A stretch of DNA of 64,000 bases, taken from the NCBI GenBank assembly GCA_038025085.1, contig CM076139.1:22647307-22711306 (forward strand). Direction: 5' to 3'. Under the pieces are notes generated by a model. It had not been told where the DNA came from. It did no database searches and saw only the letters and a list, made by a program, of their open reading frames with translations. A program made the position numbers and the translations under genes. Each line of letters starts with the position of its first letter. The first letter of the stretch is position 1. The DNA comes from Tetragonia tetragonoides (taxonomy: Eukaryota; Streptophyta; Magnoliopsida; Caryophyllales; Aizoaceae). Positions 9,323 to 20,584 of the stretch are shown in pieces.

Positions 9323-11690
9323 TCAGCAGTTTTCTTCAATTAGAGCCACATCTTCGTCAGGACAATCATATTGCTCGTGATCCTTGGCTGTGTGAGTGGG
9401 GTGCTCGGCCAAGTATTTTGAAACTGTGTGTCCCTTGATGGTTCTTGTAGGATCAAACTTGAGATGAAATTCAGACAACAAAACTGTCCACCTCGCAATT
9501 CTCCCACTTAGGACTGGCTTCTCGAAGATATATTTGAGGGGATGCATCCTTGACCTTACAAGTACGGGGTGATTGAGCATGTAATGTCTGAGTTTCTTTG
9601 TCGCCCAAACTAGAGCTAAGCAGGTCTTTTCAAGGCTTGAATATCTGGTTTCATAATCGATGAATTTCTTGCTCAAGTAATATATGGCTCGTTCTTTGTC
9701 CTCTATGACCTGGGCTAGCATAGCCCCCATGGCTGTGTCAGTTACCGTCAAATAGAGGATCAATGGCAGGCCTTGCTTGGGAGGAGCAAGAATAGGTGGG
9801 TTGGCTAAATAATCTTTAATCTTGTCGAATGCTTCTTGACATTGGTCATCCCATTCAATTTTGACCCCCTTATTCAATTTCTTGAATATGGGTTCACATG
9901 TTATGGTGAACTTTATTATGAATCGGCTAATATGTTGAAGTCGACCGAGGAACCACCTAATTCCCGTTTCATTCTTGGGCCGCAGCATTTCAACTATTGA
10001 TTTGATCTTGGATTGATCAATTTCGATTCCCCTTTGACTGACTACATAACCCAATAGTTTGCCTGGCGTGACCCCAAATGCACACTTTTGGGTAGACCTG
10101 GCAAACGGGTCATTTGGGTCGGGTTTGGATCGGGTCATTTCGGTTTGGTTCGATTCGGGTTATCTCTATTTTCGATTCGAATTCGGGTCGGGTCGGGTAT
10201 ATTTGGGCTCGGGTTGATTCGGTTCATGTTGTTTTCGGTTCGGTAGCGGGTCGGGTCGGGTCAATCCGGTTCGGGCCATATCGGTTCAGGTTGAATTGGG
10301 TTATGACGCACTGTACATGGTTCGGGTTCGGGTCGGTTTGGTCCGGGTATATTTGGATTCGGGTTAATTCGGGTCATGTTGTTTCGGGTCAGACACATTT
10401 CAGTCACAATTTTTTTTCATGTTCGATTTAAGTATAGTTTTCCTCGATATCATTACTACATTTTGAGTTCGGGCACAAGTCAAGTCAATATCAGAATGAT
10501 TGCACGTCGTTTTTGTCAATATCTTATCACAATGTTGTGAGTCACATATTTCAAAGTGGAAAATTAAATTGGGACGGAGGGAGTGATTTTTTTAAGTGAC
10601 TGCAATTTTTAAAGGAGTAAGTGTAACAGAGTTAAGGAGATGTAATCAACTGCGTTGCAATTTTTGTACGAGTAACTATTATAGGGCCATAAATATATAA
10701 TTGATCATATAAATAGATATTTCAATATGCGAGTGTAATCACAATGTTTTAAAAGATTTTAATTTTATTATTTTTAAAACACTAACAAATAAATAAAAAC
10801 AAATAAATAAATAAAAATAAATATATAAATAAATAAATAAAAAATAATACATTATCAGTTTCGGTTCGGGTTGATTTGGGTCACAAATTTTGGGTTGTGT
10901 TCGGTTCGGGTCCCTTTGGCTTATTCGGATTCGGTCGGTTTTGGTTTGGATCAGATTCGGGTACGGGTCATATCGGGTTTGCTAATTTCGGGTCGGTTCG
11001 GTTTGGATCGGGTTGTTTCGGATTTTCGGTTCAATTTCGGGTCTTGCTATTTGGGGTGAATCGGATCACGGGTCGGGTTATTCAGATCGGGTTATCAGGT
11101 TCGGGTCAGTATTGCCAGGTGTACTTTTGGGGATTCAGTCGTAAGTTGTACTTGCGCAGTGTCGCAAAGAACTTGTGGAGTGCTTGAATATGCCCATCCC
11201 GGTACCTTAACTTTACAATCATATCATCCACATAGACTTCGGTTTCTTTATGCATCATATCATGTAGCAAAGTTGTGGCGGTCCTTTGGTATGTTGCACC
11301 TTTCGTTTTTTAATCCAAAGGGCATGACCCTGTAACAATAGGTCCCCCAAGAAGTTATGAACGTCGTTTTTCTCATGTCTTCTTCAGCCATTTGGACCTG
11401 GTTATATCTCGCGTAACCATCCATGAATGATAATAGAGCATATTCAGCAGTGTTGTCTACCAAGAGGTCAATGTGTGGTAAAGGAAAATCATCTTTTGGG
11501 CTAGCGTTGTTGAGGTCCCTGAAATCGACGCACATTCTGACTCGGCCGTCCTTCTTCGGTACTGGAAACACATTTGTAATCCCTTCGGGAGAATCTGATA
11601 CCACAATGAACTCGGCGGCGAGCTGTTTCCGTACCTCTTCTTTTATTTTCAGTGCCCATTCTGGTCTGAGGCGCCGTAGTTTCTATTAAA
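9323..11690 (-). pseudogene. reverse transcriptase and RNase H of element A, split by a hAT insertion
   Basis: The RT start (11690-11132, - strand) has VPKKDGRVRMCVDFRDLN, FPLPHIDLLVD, LLSFMDGYARYNQ and YVDD (plus strand near 11235), the catalytic pair. The rest lies left of the hAT element, from 10084 down: GKLLGYVVSQRGIEID, the connection, then RNase H with LTVTDTAMGAMLAQ, YYLSKKF and RYSSLEKTCLALVWA. The insertion splits the LNPKKCTFGV-type motif. Smaller shifts also occur, for example after MPFGLKN. The Asp usual in the first RNase H motif is seen as D in TVTDTA. The protein would copy the genomic RNA. It is inactive because of the 1 kb insertion and stops. Confidence 0.88.
10093..11123. 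mobile_element. non-autonomous hAT transposon in element A's RT
   Basis: A 1031-base insertion is flanked by a perfect 8-base duplication, CTTTTGGG, at 10085-10092 and 11124-11131. The ends are TAGACCTGGCAA and, read on the other strand, TACACCTGGCAA: 11 of 12 matching inverted ends of plant hAT form. Both subterminal regions (10110-10400 and 10860-11110) are packed with GGGTCGGGT/TTCGGGT motifs, which may be transposase binding sites; the centre (10430-10855) is A/T-rich. There is no transposase ORF. Copy B, at 31185 on, shows the uninterrupted target, which confirms the insertion. Confidence 0.93.
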
Positions 11691-12420
11691 TTGACTTAGC
11701 ATCAGGGTATAAAAGGATCTTATGCTCGGCTATGGTCCTTTCAATTCCCGACATGTCTTTGTAGGACCAAGCAAAAACATTTGTATACTGTTTAAGAAGT
11801 TCAACAAATTGCTCATGTTCCTGTTCAGTTAAGGGTAATCCAATTCTTACTTCACGAGGTTCGCTTTCATTGCTTAATTTAATAGATTTTGTTTCCTCCA
11901 CAATGGAGGTCTTTTGTTCATGATTGAGTACTGCTTTTAGCAAATCTTTAGATAACTCATTTTCATCATTGGTTTTATCAATAGCTAAACAAAGCGGAAA
12001 ATAAGAAAAATGACTTTTCTTTTGATTGATATTGGAATTAAAAACAGCAAGAAAGGGATAAGAATTTCCCTTCATATTGACACTAGACTTAGAAAGAGAA
12101 AATGAGGAATTCCCCGCTCCTGACTCGACCTTAGGACCTAAACTAGACACTGACTCTGACTGAGACTCGGAATCAGATTCTTCCATCATTGGTCCTTCTC
12201 CAGTGGTTATTGTGACCTTGCGTCCATTTGAGCTAGTCCAGCTTACTTCTTTGCGCCATCCCATCGTAACATCTTCAGTAGTATATATCAGATCAGCGGG
12301 GTTGAAGTTGCGATCATAGAGAGCCATTACTTCTTTATTCATGGTGGGAGCTTCGGACATTCTAGTTTCTTGTCCGAATAGGAGACCCAACATTTGGTTG
12401 CCCGGTGCCTTGGTCCAATC
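11686..12420 (-). pseudogene. gag-RT linker region of element A
   Basis: The frame from 12393 down to 11686 joins the G-patch end of the gag-like ORF to RT. It is acidic and Ser-rich (EESDSESQSESVSSLGPKVESGAG). It then reaches the conserved pre-RT block EPREVRIGLPLTEQEHEQFVELLKQYTN-like segment, ending in VFAWSYKDMSGIERTIAEH. That block is present in Tat/Ogre pol just before RT. No aspartic protease motif (D-T/S/N-G) can be found here, although protease would normally lie upstream. Copy B has the same arrangement (32389-31616). A frame change separates it from the preceding ORF around 12400. Confidence 0.7.
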
Positions 12421-13821
12421 TCAATCTGCTGGATCAGGGAGGTGATGTGCCTCCTCGCCCAGTTGGTTGCAATCTTGGAAGATCTCGAAGCCTGGGTACA
12501 TGACTTTGGCTTCTTTGTCGTAGTATGGTTCGGAAAAGCCATAGTATGGGCAATAATCCCCTTCCATGATAAATTGGCCATTTAGGGTATGGCTATAAGG
12601 TGGTATCATTTCCTTGGAGATGGCTTGTTTTCCCTTAACTTGTTTCTTTTGCTTCAGAGCATTGTCGCGGATCTCTTCTTTAGTGGCTTCATAACCGAGT
12701 CCACAGGAGTTATTTTTGACATCAAACTTGAAAGTGGTGGGCCCTTGTCCATTCATGCCCAGACCCATACCGGGTATGTACCCTTGCTTTTTGAGGAAAA
12801 CATTAACATGAGGGTTTGAGTGCGGTATGAACGGTGCTTGATCTATTTCCAGCTCGTTGACTTCAGGTTGTGGCTCATACTTACGCACGGTGATTTTAAA
12901 TACATGAGACTTTGGAGGAGAGACGACCCCAAAATCGATAATGAACTGGATGTCACACTTTAGGCGATAGCATTGATCAGTGAGGTGACCAAAGCATCTA
13001 TGATATTTACAATAGAGGTAATGATCTTCCTCTTCTGGCAAAAATCCTTCCAGGAATCGTAGATCTCCACGGCTAAGTAAAGCTGTCATAACATCATTAA
13101 TTGGTACCGCAAGTGGTGTGAACTCGCGAGCGGGAGGACTTGATCCATTCTGGGACAACCAATGGTGCGCGGGCCACATGGTCCTTTCATTAATGAAGGC
13201 TTGGATTTTGTCCCTCGGATTCCTGCAGTCATTGGTGTGATGTCCGCAGGCTCGGCAGTATTCGCAGTAAACGCTTGGGTTTCCGTTTTCTGGGACGAGT
13301 TCATAGGTAGGCCCCACTGGATGCATGTAGCCATATGCCCTCATTTGTTGAAAAATGTGTTCTTGAGGCCAACGGGGTTGCCCTTGATCAAGAATAACCT
13401 TGTCACCTTCTAAAGCCTTAATCCTTTGTTCCAGCCCGGCAACCGTTTTCTGTAGCTTTTTGATCTTTGAGTGATAAATAATTATATATTGAGATAGGTG
13501 CTCAATATCATCTTGTGCTTCAACAAGGGCTTGGATTGGCTTGTTTGTGCCTCTGTACTCAACGAGACTAGGGGACTCATCAGGATCAAGGCCCACTTGG
13601 ATTTTGGCCTCTCGGAATGATCAGTCCAATTGTTCCCCTAAGTCAAGCGACTCATCTTGAGTATCAAGTACTGATTCTTTTGAAGCTTCATGGACCGGAT
13701 ACGCAGTTGTCACAAAATGAGTCTTGATCTTCTTAGCACTTTGGCCGATTTCTGATCTTCGCATGAGGAGAGGTTCTTCCTGTGTATCTTTAGCTGAGGA
13801 ACGCTTGCTGGACTCTGACAT
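12421..13821 (-). pseudogene. gag-like protein with zinc knuckles and G-patch, element A
   Basis: The start chosen is MSESSKRSSAKDT at 13821, parallel to MPGSLKRSSAEHT in copy B; the frame is open 29 residues further upstream in both. One TGA near 13621 (CGA in copy B) breaks it. Features in order: an acidic N-terminus, a coiled coil (EAQDDIEHLSQY...GLEQRIKALEGD), a CCHC knuckle (CEYCRACGHHTNDC), a variant knuckle (CKYHRCFGHLTDQC), then a G-patch (GYIPGMGLG..GQGPT...GLGYEAT). G-patches bind RNA or helicases. I see neither a standard retrotransposon gag core nor a protease, in this copy or copy B. It would package RNA if functional. Confidence 0.75.
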
Positions 13822-14882
13822 GATCTGAACGAGTAGATGACCATTTAGAATCAAAGAGACCACGTGACTCTCATCTAAGAAAAAAGACGACCTACACATA
13901 GAAAACATATTGTCCTAAGAAAAACAAAGATCCTTAAGCCTAAATGCCCAAATATTTCCCTAATATCAAAGGAAAATAAAGTCAACGAACTAAAATAAGA
14001 AAAATAGAAAAAAGACGAACTATCCTATTTTTTAAATTTTGTTTCTAGACTCAATGAAGATGGAAAATGGGATAAAATAAAATAAAAGAATTTTCGCCAT
14101 TTTTTTTTTATTTTTCCACAATTTTTTTTTTTTGGCGCTCCCTTTTTGTTTTTTAACGCCATTTTCTCTTTTTTTTTTTGTTATTCTTTTTTTGACCGAA
14201 TCTGAATTACATCAAAAAATGAAATAAAGAAATGAAAAATGGGAGAGGGGAAATTGGAGTGACTGACTCTTTTTTTTTGCTAAAAAGATCCTAGAAAATT
14301 GGCCATGACTCTGACAGAATATATCATTGGGAAAATGATGAGTGTTCATTGGATGGAATTCTCGCACCGTCTTTGGGCATTAAAAACTAGCTAAAAATAA
14401 AAGAAAAATACTCCTAGCACGTAAGTACATGTTGGCACATAGTCACGACATTCATGCATTCAGGCAAGCATTATAACGACGCAGTTTATAGGCAAACATG
14501 TGATCAGACGGGCATTACAAAGACACATGCACAACAAGCAAGCGAATGCACGAATGTGGGCTTAGAGGCTTTTGGCTCCTGTGAGGTCACCACGACAAAT
14601 TACAATTTCCGTTCGGCGGATGATCGACACATCAATTGTAATTCTTTTTCACCAACAAAAGTCGATGAATCATGGGTGAGGAAGCGTCGGTTTGCCCGGT
14701 AGGACAACTGTATATTCCTTTAGATATACGGGTTACTTGTCTACGAGTTACGACACAAACTTCCTCGAGGGTCGATAAGGGTCAAAAGATTGTGACAAAG
14801 CACATGCAAATGATGCAAAATATGGAACATGTCATTAAACAATTAAGCAAACTTGACTTTCGAGTCTCACCTCTTAAATAAA
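13822..14882 (-). other. 5' leader of element A
   Basis: This region between primer binding site and gag has no convincing ORF. It contains long T runs on the + strand (A runs in the RNA) at 14100-14280. Its right part (14400-14880) is similar to the leader of B at 34440-34895. It may contain the packaging signal. Confidence 0.6.
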
Positions 14883-14900
14883 TCCCCAGTGAAGTCGCCA
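14883..14900 (-). other. primer binding site of element A
   Basis: On the - strand TGGCGACTTCACTGGGGA lies one base from the LTR end. TGGCGAC...GGGGA is the form seen in Ogre/Tat elements, which are reported to use a tRNA-Arg primer. Exact tRNA not verified. Confidence 0.7.
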
Positions 14901-14901
14901 C

Positions 14902-16264
14902 TGTAAGGACCCGGGATTTTCATCCATCTGTTTCCACGGAGTACGTCCTTATAGAACATTTGTAAGTTTGAGGTTTAGATAAGTTCAAGGGACCATCGAG
15001 TTAGAAAAGCTTTTGTAAAGACTTGAATTCAATAAAAATTATGAAAGAGGTCACAAATCTGCTATCAGCGTTTTATCGAAGGGACAAACCGATGGGACAA
15101 AACCGAAGGGACAACCCAATAGCTCGATAAAAGGATTGATCATGTTTTTAGAAAGACTCCCGCTCATATAGAACATATGAGTACCCAAGAATAAAGGGTT
15201 CGGGGGCGAAGGTATGAGGTGGGAAGGTGTTAGGCACCCAACTCGCCCGTATTAAGACGGCCTCTACTAACTCAAGTTTGCTTAAAAATTTAAAGACATA
15301 ATTCATATGCAAAACCGGATTAACAACCAAGACTTAGACTATTAATTGGTTCATCACAAGCATCGCAACATTTATTAATGACCTTTATTTAGACATGCAT
15401 TCGATTGGCAAGTTGAGCATTATAACGACTAGACATGCTTTGAAAGACGATATTTAGTAAGCAATAAAAGACGTTATTGGCATGATATCTACGTTATGAC
15501 TACTAGAAAATAAACAATTAGGCAAGTAATTTAATTTGAGCCCTCAGGAGTTAGTATCTGAACTGTAGGCTATTTAGCAAAAATAGTAAAGACAAGATCT
15601 AAAATTTGGAAGAAAGAGGGAGAAGCTCGGGAGTACTCAACCGAGAATAGAGGTTGTCAACTGTAGACTGTGTGTTTTTGAATGAGGGTCGAGGGTCGTA
15701 TTTATAGGCGCAGGAAATATGGTTGGACGGGTGAAGGGAGGTCGAAATTCGAAATTTGGGCTTAAAAAAAATCGGGCCTGGAGACCCAGCGAGCGCCGCT
15801 AGCGGCCCTGGATTTTCATCTAGAGCCGCTGATGGCCATGGCGAGGGCCACTAGCGGCGCAGGTCACAGCTGCCAGCGGCCCAGGCTGTTAACCTACCGC
15901 CGCTGACGGCTGTCAGCTTGCCCGCTGGATGTCGTCATATGACGTAATCAAGTCAATTTTAATTTTCGGAGGAATTTTAGTATTTCAAAAATGTGAAAAG
16001 ACCACTTTACCCTTCTGCGGTAAAAGACGGTTTTACCCTCGGTTCGCAACTTGGCGACCGGGAGTCGAAAAAAGACACGAGAGGTGTCGTTGGAATGTTT
16101 TTGAACGGGGCTTTTCAATGGGATCAGAATGAAGGAGTGATCGAGGAAAAACCTAAGACCTTATTTTACCTATTAAAGCAAAAATAGCATTCAAGTTTAT
16201 GAATTACTCCTTTTATCATCGGCCTTTTGCGAAGAAATCTGAAGGCACTTTTTTGGCGTCTACA
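14902..16264 (-). repeat. 5' LTR of element A
   Basis: The + strand ends are TGTAAGGACCCGGG and GGCGTCTACA, 1363 bases. It aligns by eye with both LTRs of element B, with an extra block at its start and more differences than the B pair show to each other. It carries a short degenerate tandem repeat of GAAGGGACAAACC form at 15075-15118 and the promoter module at 15699-15920. The next bases, GTCTC (16265-16269), should be its target duplication; the partner is outside the window. Confidence 0.9.
15699..15920 (-). promoter_or_regulatory. LTR promoter of element A: TATA box and palindrome array
   Basis: On the - strand the TATA box is TATAAATA (15706-15699). Upstream of it lie GCCGCTAGCGGC (15795-15806), a variant GCCACTAGCGGC (15847-15858), and several GCCGCTGA(T/C)GGC-type inverted repeats up to 15920. 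This is the U3 of the LTR. The same palindrome family precedes the TATA box of the antisense passenger gene. Confidence 0.7.
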
Positions 16265-17273
16265 GTCTCTTATGCTTGGTGAAACCTTATTATGCTTGGA
16301 TCGCTAGAAACAAGAGTCATCTTTTGGTGGATGGACGGGGAGCCCTCTCCTTCTCCAAGTAAGTGCTTGTTTTTGCTTGTATTTATTTATTTGTTAATAA
16401 AGCTTGAATCTTTGATGGATTGTTGACTTTATTTTGCTTGCTTTTGTAGATATGGCTGCTTGAGAACATGTGCTTCATTGAGAGGCCCGTCAATGCTCTC
16501 AAATACCAACCGAAGCAATTTCCCGCACGCCATAGGTTGTAGTACGAGTCTGCTATGGATGAATGGCGCGGGTATCTCAAAGCTTGCCCTTTGCTAAGGT
16601 GGACCGTAAAGTGGTAGGCCTTACATCCACAATTAGATGCAACAAGGACACGACATGTTTTCAAATCCTTGGTCTTTTTAATTCCCCTTATATCTTTCCT
16701 AGTTGTATTATGCGACAATATGGGAAACGCCAAATCATCCCACAAAAAGATAGTGTGCCTCCTACCACGCGGACTTTGACAATTACCATGGTGAGATCCT
16801 AGGAGTGCACTTGGGACCGCCGTCCTAAGTGGACCATACCTCACATCAAGGCTCCAACGACTATCTCTTCTGCTTATGAAGCTTTGATGGATTGCAAAAC
16901 CGCGGAGGGTCGCCGTGCATGTAGAAAATCCGAGCAAGGTGATCTCAAGGCCCAATCGGCCAAGGCTCGCCTAAGACTCTTAAACCCTAATGATCCAAAA
17001 GGGAAGGGTAAGAAGAGAGGAGTTAAGCATGTAAAGGGCATCCTCAACCCTAATGCTAAAAAGGCTTTGGAGAAGATTACTACTAAACCACAAGAAGTAG
17101 CCCTAACTCGGGCCAATGACCATGAAGCATCTTCAAGCACACCTCTGATGAAGATTGAAGAAGAAGAGCCCGTGGTTCGCGAGAGGGGGGCTCCCATGGA
17201 GCGAGAAGCGGAGGGCACCATAGAGGATGAACCCATGAAGGATGCGGATCTTCCTACCGAAGCTACGGAGTAG
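16265..17273 (+). pseudogene. DUF7745-like antisense passenger protein, element C
   Basis: This is the 3' part of the gene found in A and B, much diverged. A probable intron runs 16360-16449 (AAG|GTAAGTGC ... TTTTGTAG|ATATGG). After it come IWLLENMCFIERPVNALKY and WRGYLKACPLLRWTVKW, then a frame change to SCIMRQYGKRQIIPQ, the family motif. Then comes a stop at 16801 and a Lys-rich tail (LKAQSAKARLRLLNP, PKGKGKKRGVKH) with an acidic end to 17273. The last part (16884-17273) is one open frame. Function unknown. Conservation of place and orientation in three elements shows the gene is an old part of this lineage. Confidence 0.55.
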
Positions 17274-17536
17274 TCCACTAGTGGCAATACTCTTTTGGAG
17301 CATGTCTAGTTTAGGATTGCCTTTTTTGCGTTGCATTTAAATTCAATAAGGGCAATGTGCCCCTTTAGAACTTAAACCTAAGTATTTGCGTTTTTATTTT
17401 GAATAGCCAAGTCATTAGAGTTGTAATGAACTTTATTTATTATTAATGGAGACATGCTCAAATTTATGCAATATTGCAACGTTACTTGCTTTATTATTAT
17501 TTTAACAACTTTTGAACGCGAAAATGGTGAAGAGGT

Positions 17537-17602
17537 CGGGCCCAATTGAAAATGGGTTATCCTACGTATTCTTTTAGGGGAATCAGGCCGCTCGTAGTTC
17601 TT
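17537..17602. other. conserved hairpin block between convergent genes, element C
   Basis: CTACG (17562-17566) pairs with CGTAG (17593-17597). Inside, TATTC can pair with GAATC-side bases, where copies A and B use TCC/GGA. The surrounding order GTCGGGC...TACCTACGTAT...GAATCAGGCC...CGTAGTTC is as in A and B despite general divergence. The rest of 17274-17707 is A/T-rich with T runs and no gene. Confidence 0.55.
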
Positions 17603-17707
17603 ATTCGTGCATTAAAAATTTGCATCCCGTTATTTTTTTTATTTTTTTTTTACGAGATTACTTAGCCTTATATGGGCCTCTCGAAAGTACTATTTTGGAT
17701 GCCTTGA

Positions 17708-18993
17708 TTAGGCATAGAACTTCTTCAATTGATCCATGTTTATTTATTGACTAAACTCAATCCCGTCTAAGTCTGCCATTCGCGCAACTCTGCCAGTTAG
17801 AATTTTTGTGATAAGAAAAGCACTTCATTGAGCACTATGTCTCCATCTTTGAGATCTCTCATCTTGAGCTTTTGGTTGAAATGCTTTGCCAACCTTTTTT
17901 GGTAGATTCTCACATTATGCAAAGATTACAATCTTTTTTCATGCAATATGACTAATTGGTCGTCCCGGGCTTGGACCTAATCCACTTTCGGAATTTGGCT
18001 TTCCAAAGCGATCCTTAGAAATGGGACCTCTAGTTTGATTGGTAAGACAACTTCCATCCCATACACCACGGAGTAGGGTGTTGCTCCCGTTGATGCGCGA
18101 ATGGAAGTCCGATACCCCCAAAGTGCGAATGGTAACTTATCGGGGACAATCATAGTAATTTTCAGCCATTCTCTCGATGATTTTCTTGATATTCTTGTTG
18201 GCTGCTTCTACTGCGCCGTTTGTTTGCGGCCTATAAAGAGATGATTTTCGATGTTGGATTTTGAACCAGGCTTAGAGTTCAATTACTTCTATCATAAAAT
18301 GCGACCCATTATCACTAATGATCTCTTGTGGGACGCCAAATCTAGCTATTATATTATTTTTGATGAACTTGACTACATGCTTCCTTTGAGCTTTGCGTAG
18401 GTTTGCGCTTCTACCCATTTAGTAAAATAGTCAATAGCAACTAGAATGTATTCATGACCTCCCTTGTCCGCTGGGGTTATTTTGCAAATAATGTCTATCC
18501 CCTAAGCCGAAAAGGGCCAGGGTGAAGTGAAGGTGTACAATGGGCTTGGTGGTAAATGCTGCAGGTTCGCGTGTGTCTGGCATTGCACACATCTTTTAAC
18601 AAATTCACAACAGTCTTCCTCCATTGTGGTCCAATAATAGCCAAGCCTAATTATCTTCCTAGATAACATCATGTCGTTCATGTGCAGTCCACAAACTCTT
18701 CCATGTATGTCTCTTATGACCTTGTAGGCCATTTTGGTGCCTAAGCATAATAGGTTAATCCAATTTGGGGTTTTCTTATATATTTTGCCTTGTAACTCGA
18801 TAAATTGGGCCGCGAGTCTCCTAAGGGCCATTTGGGCTCTAGGGCTAGAATAAGGAGGGTAAATTTGATGGATGAGTAGGTTCGTGATATCAGTGTACCA
18901 TTCATCTTCTTCATCGTGACATACCTCCAAAGTATTGCAATACGAAGGCTCGGACCTTCTTTGTATGCAAATGTGCATCACAACGATCTGCAA
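17708..18993 (-). pseudogene. integrase of element C
   Basis: The stop is placed at 17708 after MDQLKKFYA. The clearest part is the N-terminal zinc-binding stretch at 18500-18993: HGRVCGLHMNDMMLSRKIIRLGYYWTT-like residues, then CCEFVKRCVQC. The core left of 18500 shows fragments of the second Asp and the Glu regions with several stops and shifts. The C-terminal half is strongly decayed. It is the same Tat integrase as in A and B without a chromodomain. Not functional. Confidence 0.72.
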
Positions 18994-19399
18994 ATTGGTT
19001 ATCTTCTCTTGGAACGTATGTGAAATGTATTTGATTGAAATACACCAAGATCTTGTCTAAGTATTCTTGGTAGAGTGCCAAGGATTCACTTTCGACTTTT
19101 CAGACTTTGGAAATTTGGTTAATTATGAGGGATGAGTCACCATAGACTCGCAATGTTTTGATGCCAAGGCTTATGGCGGATTGTACCCCAATTATGCAAG
19201 CCTCATATTCCGCACAATTGTTGGTGACCTCATGGTTTAGCTTGACCGAAATAGGTTTGTGTGCACTGTCGGGAGATACTATTAGTACTCCTACCCCAAA
19301 TCCTTTTTGGTTAGATGCTCCATCAAAATACAATGGCCATGTCTTGGTGTCTAATGTCATGGCCCTTCGTCTGGGAAGTTGTATTCTTCCTTTCGGTTA
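18994..19399 (-). pseudogene. additional RNase H of element C
   Basis: The frame 19360 to 19100 reads LYFDGASNQKGFGVGVLIVS, NNCAEYEACIIG and GDSSLIINQISK, and then stops. Past the stop the homology continues to PREDNQFAD near 19000. It has the Asp, Glu, Asp, Asp pattern of the Tat second RNase H. A nonsense codon falls after ISKV, where A and B read SRKWKVHSES. It would have been part of the pol polyprotein between RNase H and integrase; now a relic. Confidence 0.78.
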
Positions 19400-20584
19400 G
19401 GCTTGTCTATGGCTTGATTAGCCAGATACTCTGAAATAGCGTGTCCATTAATGACTTTTTGGTGTTCGAATTTGAGGTCGAATTCGGATAAAAGGACCGT
19501 CCATCATGCTATTCTGTCGTTTAGAATGGGCTGCTTTTCGAATATATACTTTAAAGGATTTTCTCTCGATCTTATGTGGATCGTGTGTTGTGGCATGTAG
19601 TGTCGTAGCTTCTTTGTCGCAGTGACTAAGGCAAGACACGTCATTTCCAAAAGGGAATTACGGGTTTCGTATTGAAGAAACTTTTTACTTGCATAATAGA
19701 TATCTTTTTCCTCTTTATCTATTTCTTGGGCTAGCATGGCCCCCATTGATGTTTCTGTGACAGTTAGGTAGAGGATCAAAGTCATGCCTGGAGTGGGCGG
19801 TACTAGCACAGGCGGTTCAGACAAGTAGGCTTTGATTTTGTTAAAAGCTTTTTGGAATTGCTCGTCCTATTCGGTTCTTACCTCTTTCTTAAGCTTCTTG
19901 AGTATGGGCTCGCATGTAATAGTCAATTTAGTAATGAATCGACTAATCTATTTTACTCGCCCTAAGAAGCCTTTAATCTCCTTTTCCGTTTTTGGAGGCG
20001 GCATGTCTATTATGGCTTTGATTTTGGATGGATCAATTTCAATTCCTCTAGTGCTTATGACGAATCCTAAAATTTTGCTTGACGTTACTCCGAATGTGCA
20101 CTTTTTGGGATTAAGTCTCATGTTGTACTTCCTAAGCCTTTCGAAAAACTTTTGAAGTGAGGGTACATGCCCTTTTGTTTCCTTGTATTTGATGATCATG
20201 TCATCTACGTACACTTCTGCTTCCTTGTGCATCATATCATGAAAAAAAGTAGTTGCAGTTCTTTGATATGTAGCTCCAGCGTTTTTTAGCCCAAATGGCA
20301 TTAAAGTGTAGAAATATGTGCCCCATTCGGTGAAGAATGTCGTCTTTCTGCATCTTCTTTGGCCATTAAGACTTGGTTATATCCTGCATACCCATCCATG
20401 AATGATAGAAGGGCATGACCAGATGTGTTGTGTACCAAGACATCTATGTGTGGTAGTGGAAAGTCGTCCTTTGGACTTGCTTTGTTAAGGTCCCTGAAAT
20501 CTACGCACATCCTTACTCGCCCATCCTTCTTCGGGACTGGAACAATGTTGGCTACCCATTCGGGATAATTGGCCACTCTTATGA
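19400..20584 (-). pseudogene. reverse transcriptase and RNase H of element C, truncated
   Basis: The RT begins at the junction with the chromovirus LTR (20584): IIRVANYPEWVANIVPVPKK, then VRMCVDFRDLNKASPKDDFP and LLSFMDGYAGYNQ. Then come a frame change near 20305, MPFGLKNAGATYQRTATT, and YVDDMIIKY with the catalytic Asp pair intact. RNase H follows (LTVTETSMGAMLAQ, NSLLEMTCLALV) to about 19504, and another shift. The first eight residues of the raw frame (MNNNMGYY) come from the LTR and are not RT. The N-terminal finger part and gag lie beyond F's insertion, outside the window. Confidence 0.82.

Larger units (their letters stand above)
3225..16264 (-). mobile_element. Element A: Tat/Ogre-like gypsy element with antisense passenger genes
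   Basis: On the - strand, from right to left: 5' LTR (14902-16264), primer binding site, leader, gag-like ORF with G-patch, RT, RNase H, an additional archaeal-type RNase H, and integrase ending at 7586. Beyond integrase, where the 3' LTR would be expected, come two + strand genes. The left end is interrupted at GATAG by the Cassandra element and the chromovirus, so A's 3' LTR and the start of its mobile-domain gene lie outside the window. The extra RNase H, the G-patch and antisense ORFs between pol and 3' LTR are known for Tat/Ogre lineages. Same family as element B. Confidence 0.85.
16265..20584 (-). mobile_element. Element C: older Tat/Ogre-like element, internal part
   Basis: This is a relative of A and B in the same arrangement: - strand RT, RNase H, extra RNase H and integrase (20584 to 17708), with a + strand DUF7745-like gene to the left. 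Element A interrupts it at 16265. A TGTAATACCCC LTR interrupts its RT at 20585, with TATGA (20580-20584) as the likely target duplication. Neither LTR of C is in the window. It hosts other insertions and is heavily decayed, so it is the oldest layer here. Confidence 0.82.

Noticed and set aside
10114..11187. Open frames rich in Gly, Ser, Phe and Arg within the hAT element
   Set aside because: They come from the GGGTCGGGT repeats, have no transposase motif, and the element is non-autonomous.
14454..14881. + strand frames in the leader of element A
   Set aside because: Not kept in the homologous leader of element B at 34490-34890.
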